Shown here piece by piece: positions 36,701 through 45,500 of a DNA stretch of 64,000 nucleotides. This DNA comes from Trichobilharzia regenti (lineage: Eukaryota > Platyhelminthes > Trematoda > Strigeidida > Schistosomatidae): NCBI GenBank assembly GCA_944472135.2, contig OX235265.1, positions 60,709,112 to 60,773,111 on the forward strand. Reading direction: 5' to 3'. Numbering within the stretch: the first letter of the stretch is position 1; each line of letters starts with the position of its first letter. Made by a program: the position numbers and the translations under genes. The notes below the pieces were generated by a model that had not been told where the DNA came from, ran no database searches, and was given only the letters and a program-made list of their open reading frames with translations.

Positions 36701-38149
36701 TTCTCTACAGAATTAGGGAGTGGATGTCGGTAGTCGCACTGACATCACGATTTTATAAGTGACTCAGGTTAACATATTCAGTTCTAGTTTACAGTGAAGA
36801 GTGAACGTTTCCACCATACTTTTATGTGCTGTCTTATAACTTTCTAGATAAACTGTCAAACTACTTCTAACGGTATACACATGAAGTGGACGACGGCGTA
36901 GACTCTTCCCACTTTATTCGTGCAGAGTACAGCATATTTACAAACAATAACTGATGACTGAATAAGTACCATTTCGGCAACCTATACGTAATGGTGCAAC
37001 ATAAAGATAGTATCTACAACACCACCAACACCCATCTACTCCAGAGGTGTTTTCAGCATTTCCATGATGGCAAGATTAAAAAAAAGAAATATACACATGG
37101 CAAACATATTGACCCTAGATGACTACATAGATATACGAACTTAGAACACTGAGATAATCTTTATCCTTCAATTAATTCGCAAACATCTTATAAAAAGATT
37201 TACGCAAAAAACGACCATAAATGATTGGCATACTGCATTCGCAGAATTGTTTGGGAACTACTTATAAATCTAAGAATAGAATTGTTTCAACACCAGGTAT
37301 TCCACTAGTGGACCTACCAAAAACGCCGATTTCAATTTACACTCCTAAATTGCAAGTGTAGCAGCTGGATAGTTTGAATATGTGGAACCTCCGTGGAGAA
37401 CCACTCTAATAAACATTCCCACACTTTTAGTGTTAATATGAACGTGATAATTATATTCATTGATATGCTGAACCACTCATCATACAGACATATGGCCAAT
37501 AGAGATCGACAGAATAACGTGTATGGTAATACATATATAAAAACTTCACTAAATAAAAGTCACATACGTGGCAACTTTAACACTCCTCGTTGAAAAACTC
37601 TGTAAATGACTCATAAGCTTTTTCATTGTTCTGCCGGTGTCCACAATGTCCTCAACAACAAGAATATCCTACAGAGGCAATTCGAGATGAATGAACAAAT
37701 ACCTTATCTTTGTATTCTGAAGGATTTTCCAAACCCGTTATTATCGGCTCGTAGGTGCTGGCATCATTCTAATATATTTCAAAGAGTAAAAACTTTAACG
37801 AATTCTGAAAACGTACGACATAACTTTTAATACGAATAAACTCAACAGTCATGGGCATGACAATGCCTCTTGCACGGACAGTTCTTTCCAGTCCATCAAC
37901 AAGATCGGCAAGAAATTTAAATCCACCTTTAAGGACACACATAAGTGTGATCGATTTTGCGCTTGATGCTTCATAAAAATTCACAATGTCCATCGCCATT
38001 TTTTCCAGCCTTAAAAACAATTAAACTTTCGACATTATATACCTGTCTTTAACCATACCATTCGGTATAAGGACATAATCCATGCACCCATCATAACGGG
38101 AAGAAATACAAAATTTGTCCACAGGATAACCTTTAAAGTCGTCACTTAG
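33721..38149 (-). CDS. HGPRT: Hypoxanthine-guanine phosphoribosyltransferase, 7 coding exons
   Basis: This cytosolic enzyme transfers phosphoribose from PRPP to hypoxanthine or guanine. Schistosomes cannot make purines de novo and depend on salvage. Exons on the minus strand: 38149-38043 (LSDDFKGYP to NGMVKD), 38009-37817 ([32 protein letters not shown]), 37768-37703 ([12 protein letters not shown]), 37668-37568 ([12 protein letters not shown], the PRPP-binding motif), 36048-36002 (LLVKRKPDG), 35255-35179 ([16 protein letters not shown], base-binding region) and 33789-33721 ([13 protein letters not shown] to stop). Every junction has GT donor and AG acceptor and phases join in frame, giving 219 residues. 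Known schistosome enzymes are ~231 residues, so a first exon of about 12 codons is missing; it was not found upstream. Alternatively the frame reads through 38149 to an ATG at 38179 or 38218, but that N-terminus is unlike the family. Residues differ noticeably from what is known for S. mansoni, so this is another species or a paralogue. Confidence 0.93.
34205..34400 (+). mobile_element. SINE-C copy in HGPRT intron
   Basis: GTAGTAGGCCTGGTAAAAAG, GGCGAGGGGTTAGTAGTCTC and the end GCTTGAAGCACTAAGTTCC then AACGCAAAGGAGTG follow the same order as 28080-28275 and 8640-8860. It lies antisense in the last HGPRT intron (33790-35178). The tRNA-like head is not clear. Confidence 0.55.
35713..35912. repeat. 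Foldback repeat, 80 bp perfect arms, in HGPRT intron
   Basis: Positions 35713-35792 pair with 35833-35912 (coordinates sum to 71625) without a mismatch seen, with a 40 bp AT-rich loop. It sits in the intron between the exons ending at 36002 and starting at 35255. A third, diverged copy of the right arm occurs at 52357-52445, so the arms derive from a dispersed repeat. Confidence 0.9.
36049..37567. other. HGPRT intron, no feature recognised
   Basis: Intron of 1519 bp between the LLVKRKPDG exon and the PRPP-motif exon. No repeat or coding sequence was recognised on either strand. Confidence 0.6.
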
Positions 38150-38353
38150 CTTGGGAAAATGATAGCATAAAATCCGCATACCGAGATGCAATAATCTGAC
38201 ATTGTGTTGTGATTTCAAAAAGTCACGAAATCAAGGCTTTTTATAGCTAGTAATTTGGGTAGTGCTAAAAAACAAAACAGTCGAAATTCAATATCTTGCA
38301 GATATTACGAAACAAATCATCAAAAGTACAGTGAATGAAACGAGATGAATACA

Positions 38354-38424
38354 AGAAAAATTCCAATAATACATTTGTAAGATATGGAAAGAAAAATTCC
38401 AATAATACATGTGTAAGATATGGA
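38354..38424. repeat. Two-copy 36 bp tandem duplication
   Basis: AGAAAAATTCCAATAATACA and the following 16 bases are repeated head to tail (38354-38389, 38390-38424) with one or two differences. A third partial copy may follow. It is just upstream of the first HGPRT exon found. Confidence 0.8.
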
Positions 38425-38639
38425 AAGAAAAATGATGACAATAAGGCACAAATATAAAGGGAGAGAAGTCAAATGCATAATTGTGAGTGAAAACAGTCCT
38501 TCAGAACCAAGTTGCATTTCAGTGGCTGTGTGAAGACAGTCAGGCTCTGCACAGTCTTTCAATTTTCTCAAGAAGCTAGCTGCATGCCATATCAGATGGC
38601 GAATGTAAACAGACACAAGGTTACCTTTAGGGGCATTCT

Positions 38640-39060
38640 CACCAGCAGATGCTCAGTTTACCCATGTTGATGTAGGCTTGATAGGTCTATTGTCACACTC
38701 AACTGGATTCACTTACCTATTCACATGCACCGATAGGTTCATCAGTTACTTGTATTATAGCACTGGCATTCCTTCAACATCGAATAGCCATGTTTCAATC
38801 GCTTCTAAAAACAGCAAATGATAGATGATCTCAGTACGCGTTAGAGCTTCTCAGAAACGTGTCAGAAGTTCTGGAATCCGCTACATGGCATACCAACCGC
38901 AGGCTGATGGGGTTATTGTATGCTTTCATTGACAGCTGAAGGCTGAATCGACATCCCTTTCCAGGTCTAGTCACCAAATAGAATTCCTACCAATGGAGAT
39001 GCTTAACTATTTGAACATCGGTCGGAACTGATACTCAGCGTTCAGCTGAAGGAACCATAT
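38640..39060 (+). pseudogene. Ty3/gypsy integrase remnant
   Basis: Frames on the plus strand read FTHVDVGLIG, then HSTGFTYLFTCTDRFI (the first catalytic-core block of gypsy integrases: 'HvDivGpLp..yLltcvDRft'), and further down MAYQPQADGVIVCFHxQLKAE (the 'TAYHPQxxGxxERxHRxLK' block around the catalytic Glu; the x is a stop). Stops and gaps make it non-functional. It is opposite in orientation to the pol relic at 40966-42303. Confidence 0.7.
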
Positions 39061-40204
39061 TCAAAACCACACTGTGACTGCCTGGAAAGTTTGTCACTTA
39101 TAACACTTATAAGAACAAATTTGAGCGGGCCACATATATCCAAAATATGACAATAAATGATTAACTTAAGGCGGATTTCTTCATGGATACAATGGAGGGC
39201 GGTGTAAGTACTCAGTGACGTGGATTCCTGATATATGATGAAACACGCTACCTGTCTTTCGAGGAAACTTTCACGGTGGTGATATGGAAATCGAAGCATT
39301 TCATTACATACGGAGGCGACAGAGTTAGTGTTAACAGATTGACACCAACCTATCTGACAAAGATCTTCCCTACGTAACAACGGAAAGACTCTCACAAGCG
39401 GAAGTGGGAAGCACAGATGCTGACGTGGAGAGAAAGTTAGGTGGGCCCAACTTGAAACTCTTACATTTTTTAGAAGAACTATGGAAGGAATTAAACAAAA
39501 ATGAATACATAAGTTTACTCAGTGTCATGTGGTACACCGTTATTCTTTTCCCCAAACAGGACAAGTATTGAAAATGGGAAATGCCAAGTATCCATTTTCT
39601 CTTAGAAAAAAGCAAAAAGAAATTTTTCGGATAACGTGCTACGTTGTTAAGTATTTTCTTCAAGAATGGAAACCATACTTATTTAAAAACAAAACATGAC
39701 TGAGCATAAAGAAGCGTAGGTTAGATGCGAACTCATAATTGCGCAGATGAACAAGCTAATCCTCCTCATTGAAAACACCAGGACTCTGAGTATAAATCAC
39801 GCGCCCATTTGCTTTCCACAACCAAGTCCTCCTTCCTAGTGTGCTTCAATGCGAACCATGAGAAAATAATGTAGTGATAAGGATTGCGCTAATAATGTCA
39901 GGCCCATGGAATTCAGCTCGAGTTTCTCCATGTCGTAGTAGTGACATAATATATTATGCTTAGCTCATTATTATATGTGTACGTTGAACCCCTTACTGCC
40001 TCTCACCCAATAAGGCAGTCTGACCGGCGCTCACGTAGTCAAAGATTCTGAAATGTTAGGCTGAAATAACGGAAGCCTGACCTTGTGGATCAATACACCT
40101 TTGGTAACGCAAACATGAAATGTCTTAGTATCTAGTCCTTTTAGTATGTAGTTGTTGACTGTTTAGAGGGTTGACGGAATTCTCTTACACAGCCTCTAAA
40201 TTAT
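39061..40204. other. No gene recognised
   Basis: Contains only short unrecognised frames on the minus strand. No motif could be assigned. Confidence 0.4.
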
Positions 40205-40460
40205 TCTCGCGTACCGAAAACAAAGCAAAAGCCAATAATTGATCGTCCAAACTTCGTGATATATTTCGGGACCAAAACAAGCCGTCAGACGAACGCTTAG
40301 CTAGCTGGTGATCGTGCACGTGACACTACGGGGTACCAAATGGCGGGGATGCTTGACCGGAAGCCTTCAGCTAAACAAGTCGACTTAAACAGTGGTGGTC
40401 AGCATTCAATGATGAGTGATTGCTGTGGTCAATAATTTTGGGGAATTATTTACCGCTACA
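40205..40460 (-). mobile_element. 3' LTR of the gypsy relic (partial)
   Basis: Read on the minus strand it starts TGTAGCGGTAAATAATTCCC like the solo LTR at 21916 and shares its blocks, but ends early (near the TACGCGAGAATAAT block) and lacks the last ~80 bp. It lies downstream of the pol frame in the same orientation and directly after a purine tract, so it is the 3' LTR of that element. Confidence 0.75.
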
Positions 40461-40461
40461 G

Positions 40462-40474
40462 CTCACTCCCCTCT
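40462..40474 (-). promoter_or_regulatory. Polypurine tract
   Basis: The minus strand reads AGAGGGGAGTGAG one base before the LTR start at 40460. This is the expected position and composition of the plus-strand primer of LTR retroelements. Confidence 0.7.
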
Positions 40475-40965
40475 AGTGAGGTGGTGAGGACCCTAAGACA
40501 GAACCAGCCGGAAGTAAAAAAATCTCGATGGTTCCCTATCGGGTGAAAAAAATCTTCCGAGCGGCTTAGTGGCATGTCTACTGGTTTGTCTGCCTATGCT
40601 AATAGGATGTTTGTACATAGCTTCCTTGTTGTTGTTCGTTGGATCCCGTGCTTCGTTTGTTTCCTGTCCAGTGCCCGTCGCACCTGGAAAAGAAAACAAG
40701 AATGCTAAGAACCATGTCGAGGAAAATGTACCAAATCAGCTTTTTTCGTTTTAAAAAAATTGATGTGCATTTACTACACAGTAAAATAATTCTAAGTTCA
40801 GAACATCGAAAAAAATACATCTAATTAATAATTTTTTTGTGCATGTTAAATGAACTGTTGGAAAAAATTTACTTGTGTTCAGTGATACTGCATATAAAAA
40901 AATTGATACGTTGAAAAAAATAGTACCACAAACGAATGAGTTGCGTGAATCACACGACTTCGTTA

Positions 40966-42303
40966 CGTTAAATAAGTATGAAGATATTCTGGGAACCTTA
41001 CGGTACGTCCAGAACGGGTTTTCTTGGGAGGCTCGATAGAAGGTTCGGTAGCTGTCGCTGTGCTAGTGACTTCATCGATGTCTAAACGATCTTCTGTTAC
41101 TTGTGGATTATGGGGTACGTTGAGCTCTATGCTAATAGGATTACCCTCCAAGTAAGCCGGCTTCAGTATAGCCTCGACCTTAGTATCCAGTGGGCGAATG
41201 CCCTTGCAGTCAATAGTGTGACCCAGAAAGTCGAGTGAGTCAACACCGATTTGACATTTTTGAATATTAATGGTAACACCATGTTGGCGTAACCTTTCAA
41301 ATGCCAGGTGCAAGTGCCTAAGGTGAGTTTCCTTGTCTGGACTGGCAATGAGGCAGTCGTCTAAGTATGCGTATACAAAGTCGAGACCGCGAAATACTTC
41401 GTCAATGAAGCGTTGGAATGTTTGGGCTGCATTCCGGAGACCGAATGGCATACGTAGAAATTCAAAAACTCCGAAAGGCGTAATGATAGCCGTTTCCGGG
41501 ATATCTTCTGTTGCCATCGGAATTTGGTTATACGCTTTAACCAAGTCGATTTTGGAGAATATAGTCGCGCCTGATAATGTTGCCGTCAAGTCGTGTATAT
41601 GAGGCAACGGGTAGCAATCAGGGGTTGTTTTGGCATTCACTCTCCGGTAATCACCGGTGGGTCGCCAATCATTGCTATCCTTTTTCGGAACCATATAAAG
41701 TGGGGATGCCCATGGGCTATTCGAAGGTCGAATGATGCCAAGGGTAAGCATATGGTCAAATTCATTCCTGGCGATTCTCAGTTTGTCAGGAGCTAATCGT
41801 CGTGCTTTAGATGTCACAGGTTGTCCTGTGGTAATGATGTGGTGCATAACATTGCTGGTTATGCACTGTAGGTAGTTCGACGGGCAATTAAGTTCCGGAT
41901 ACTTGTCAACCATAGATTGAAAAGTTGGATCGAGAATTGCCTTTATCTTAGCGGGTGGCAAACTGGGCCTATGTAGGTAATGCCTCTGAGGGACAAACTA
42001 GTAGTACTGTGAATCAGTCGTTTTCGGCGGACGTCTACGAGTAAATCATGATGATTAAGTAGGTGCGTGCCAATGAAAGGCATTGTAACGTCAGCGAGAA
42101 GGAAAATCCATCGAATAGGTTTGCGTAAACCTACGTTCAGATAGACGTATTTTCTACCAACGGTTGCGATTCGTTTACCATTTGCAGACTGTAAATTGAA
42201 GGTAGATTCCTTCTGTCGATCTGCTGCTGTAGAGAAAGGACGCTGACTTCGGCGCAGGTTTATACTAAGTATCGAGTCTGGCTTATCACACCATAGATGG
42301 ACA
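40966..42303 (-). pseudogene. Ty3/gypsy pol relic with RT fused to integrase C-terminus
   Basis: The upstream frame (to 41943) carries the C-terminal part of an aspartic protease (FLLADVTMPFIGTHLL, DLLVDVRRKRL); the catalytic D-S/T-G is not intact. The overlapping frame 41961-40966 is gypsy [33 protein letters not shown], catalytic [14 protein letters not shown] (135-148), [16 protein letters not shown] and YLDD (199-202), then DFLGHTID. At about residue 266 (nt ~41166) it passes directly into a sequence typical of the integrase end (LKPAYLEGN, later [15 protein letters not shown]). The RT connection, RNase H and the zinc-binding and catalytic parts of integrase, roughly 2 kb, are missing, yet the frame stays open to the natural end. 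Its 5' side is cut at 42303, where LTR sequence of the gag-only element begins. Confidence 0.88.
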
Positions 42304-42423
42304 ATCGATGTTTTGGTTTTTGCGTCCATTATTACTAAGCGTTTCTAAGAAATCTTCTAAGAACAGCGTGAGCCCGAGCGTAGCGAGAGCTGGGCATTAA
42401 CGATTTATGAAACTTGGCTGACA
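42304..42423 (+). mobile_element. Truncated 5' LTR of copy 1
   Basis: Matches the last ~120 bp of the full LTRs (TTTTGGTTTTTGCGTCC through CTTGGCTGACA). The first ~245 bp are missing and replaced by gypsy pol sequence of the opposite strand. Confidence 0.85.
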
Positions 42424-43980
42424 GTTTCTGACGATAGAAACAGATCTGGCGGATTGAAACAGTTGGTGAAATTTTGGATAGTCACCGTTCATTTTCCTGG
42501 TGCCGGTCAAGTCCTCTTTGAACAAGCAATATCTGGAACGTTTTTGGAATTGGGTCAAGTTCAACAATGCCTGGGTCAAAGAAGGGACAGAGTGTCTTGG
42601 ATGCAAACAGGAAAGTAAGTCATTGTGACTTGTCTGTTAATTGTAACGATGTGTCTGATGTTAAGGATGACATGGTTGATGTTACTGTTTCGCCATCCAG
42701 GGATAATAGGAACATCAAACTCCCTAAATTTGAACCACGGTGTTTCGATGGAAACCCGGCTGATTATTTACAATTTGTAAAGGAGTTTGAGATCATGCTG
42801 AGTAGTTTTCTATTAAGTGATGAATTGAAATTGATGTATTTGATGAGGTATTGCACTGGAGATGCTTCAAGAGCTATACAGTGCTGTAAGTTTATGAAGC
42901 CAAAAGAGGGCTACTACGAGGCTCTGAGCATATTACGTCAAATGTTTGGAAGACCTTCGATGATTGTAGGGAAATTATTCGGGGCTGTTAAGGGTAATGG
43001 TGGTCAATTACGGGATGACTCTCAGGCACTCACTGAGTTTTTAGATAATTTGCTAATTTACAAGAATGGAATGATTTCGATGAATTGCATGAGTGACCTC
43101 AACTCGAGTTTTATACTAGAAGTAATAGCAAGACGCCTACCTACTCGACTGCAAAGGAAGTGGGTGAAGATAAGCTCCCGTCTGGAGGATGAGGGTATCG
43201 AGCCAAAGTTTGATGATATCCTGAAACTGGTAAATACTAGTGTCAATCAATCTATGAGCAAGCTCGCCAGTCTATTAGATCTCACCCCTAGAATAGAGCA
43301 GTCTGAGATCAAAATGCAATCATTGATGACGAGTAGGCCTCAGAGAGGTGGATATCGAGAAAGCTCCATGATGTCTAGTAATGCATATAGACCTGATGAG
43401 TGTAACAGGTTTCGTAGTACATCCTCAACAGATAAGTTACAAGATGCAATACAAACACGGTTGTGTTTTACACGTTTGCAAGGGGTGCATACAAAGGTGA
43501 ACTGTGAATCAGTGAGCAAGTTCAGGGATAAGCTAAATGTGAAATCAAAGTCTGACTCCGAATTGTGTGACGATAACGGTGTGGTCAAGAAGTCTGTGGT
43601 TGCAACTGGTAAGCCATTGTTGAATAGTATGCCACAGAAGAGAGTTGCAGTCTCAGAGGACAGTTCTGACTCCAGAAGATTACGAGGTATTACTAGTCAG
43701 AGTGAAGGTATAAAATCTTTGGGGATTTGTGAGTAAAAACAAAATTGTCTACTTCTGTTATTAAAAGTTTCAAATTAATGAAGTCGACCAGATAGATGAT
43801 GATAAATTGAATATTCGGGATAATGATCATGATACTTCACAGTTGTCTTTGGTTGATCATGATGAGATGATAGATATGCCCACTACTGCTAAGTTAACTA
43901 AAGGTTCTGTACAACTACAACGTGAAGTAGAAATAAATGCAGATGCAGTTGCAGAAAGCATACATACTTGTGAGACCGTC

Positions 43981-44349
43981 TGTCAGCCAAGTCTCATAAA
44001 TCGTTAATGCCCAGCTCTCGCTACGCTCGGGCCCACGCTGTTCTTAGAAGATTTCTCAGAAACGCTTAGTTGTAACGGACGCAAAAACCAAAACACCGAT
44101 CTGCCGTTTGATATTTCTGTATTGTTACACCAACATATAAAAGGAATAAGCGAACTAAGCAAACTAAGGTCTGAAAACAAATATTACAATAATAAATCTC
44201 TGTATTACTTCTGACGATGTTTCAATCTTCTTTCTGAACAGCGACCGATGAGACGATGACTGTCGTATTGATGCTTCCGCGAAAATTGGGGAAGTTGATT
44301 TTAAGCAAACAACCATGAATTGATCGTTCAATCTTCAACTCCATTGACA
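43981..44349 (-). mobile_element. 3' LTR of copy 2
   Basis: On the element strand it begins TGTCAATGGAGTTGAAG and ends CTTGGCTGACA, 369 bp. Next to it inside the element is a purine-rich stretch (GGAAAAAAGGG, then CCGGGGAGTG) that may serve as polypurine tract. Confidence 0.9.
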
Positions 44350-44391
44350 CTCCCCGGCAAAAAAGGGATCCAACCCTTTTTTCCTTCACGA

Positions 44392-44610
44392 TCAATGCAC
44401 GTTGACTTGGATGCCATTGCGAGAACCTGGGTCACACGGACAGAGCTGAAATGGAAAACAAACAGGAAAGCCAATACACCACGAGCATACCCACAGCACA
44501 ATCTCACACATCAATGACGACCTGCGCCTCCAGACAGAGACCTCCTCTTGACATCTTGCAACACAATCGCCACTTGCTAGAATGACTCTTGCAGAATGCA
44601 ACGTGACCAT
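44392..44610 (-). CDS. Small hydrophobic ORF downstream of gag (72 aa), unknown
   Basis: Sense-strand frame of copy 2, starting MVTLHSARVILASGDC, with a cysteine-rich hydrophobic stretch (LMCEIVLWVCSWCIGFPVC) that could span a membrane. The same frame of 74 codons is open in copy 1 (49211-49435) with few differences. No homology was recognised. As the two DNA copies are very similar, conservation alone does not prove coding. Confidence 0.3.
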   Translation of the reverse strand: MVTLHSARVILASGDCVARCQEEVSVWRRRSSLMCEIVLWVCSWCIGFPVCFPFQLCPCDPGSRNGIQVNVH

Positions 44611-45045
44611 AGCAGCACCTCATGATACTCTTCAAGCATCCTCTTTTCTATTCACTATCAATTATCACAGAAATCGCTTGTCACTCATTCTGCCTCAGTT
44701 CTAGTAGCGGTGACGCATGCGAGCCTCAGTCGTCTACACTCTTGCTCCCCAGAGAGTGGGACCGCAGCCAACAATTATCTCCGTATGCATTTCATTCTCA
44801 GTAATAGCCTCCCCGGCGTATACGACCCATCTGCTGTCTTTAACGTCAATCAATTCATTCACGGATGTAGAAGAGTGGACACAACTTCAGAAGTAATCAC
44901 GACGAAAATTTTAACAAAATTACGCAATAACAACAAGATACGAAAACAACAAGTAAACACAATGAATCCAAAAAACACCAATTGATATGACACACCACAC
45001 GTATATACAAATAGTACAAACAACATCGCGATCATGTCTTGGTGG

Positions 45046-45500
45046 AATTCCTTTGAAGAATTGCAGGACTTACACCAGTACGCCTACAACCCTTCACAGG
45101 TTGACGATTGTAAGTTGTGGAATGTCCGGACACAAACAAGATTAACCAACAATTACATCAATTGGAACTCACACAACTATTTAACACAAACATATGTACA
45201 ATCAACACATCAAATGTTGTGGATTCTGACACGACAAACTACCCTTGAAGAACTGTAGGACTTACAGCAGTACGCCTACATTCCTTCTCAGGTTGATGAT
45301 CCAAGTGGAAGTCGTCCGGACACAAACAGAATTACCAACAGCTAGATGACAGATGATATCAATTCAGTATATACAATATGAACATATGTACAAAATCACA
45401 CACCAAGCACATTGGACTGCTCATTGATGCGCTACCCTTTGAAGAACTGTAGGACTTACAGCAGTACGCCTACAACCCTTCTCAGGTTGACGCCCTAGGT
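45046..45500 (-). repeat. ~193 bp tandem repeats, 2.4 copies, in 3' region of copy 2
   Basis: The block TGTAGGACTTACAGCAGTAC recurs at about 45059 (variant), 45251 and 45445, spacings 192 and 194 bp, each followed by CGCCTACA and CAGGTTGA. On the element strand each block can pair GTAGG with CCTAC around a short loop. The last copy overlaps the gag stop codon region. Confidence 0.8.

Noticed and set aside
42297..42329. ATG of the gypsy protease frame (MDAKTKTS)
   Set aside because: These codons are antisense LTR sequence of the gag-only element (compare 52077), joined to the protease by a rearrangement; they are not the native start.
44710..44985. 91-codon plus-strand frame, also open in the other copy (48836-49114)
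   Set aside because: It is antisense to the element and its preservation is explained by the high DNA similarity of the copies.
45046..45500. CRISPR-like spaced repeats
   Set aside because: The ~193 bp period, two to three copies and eukaryotic retroelement setting do not fit a CRISPR array.
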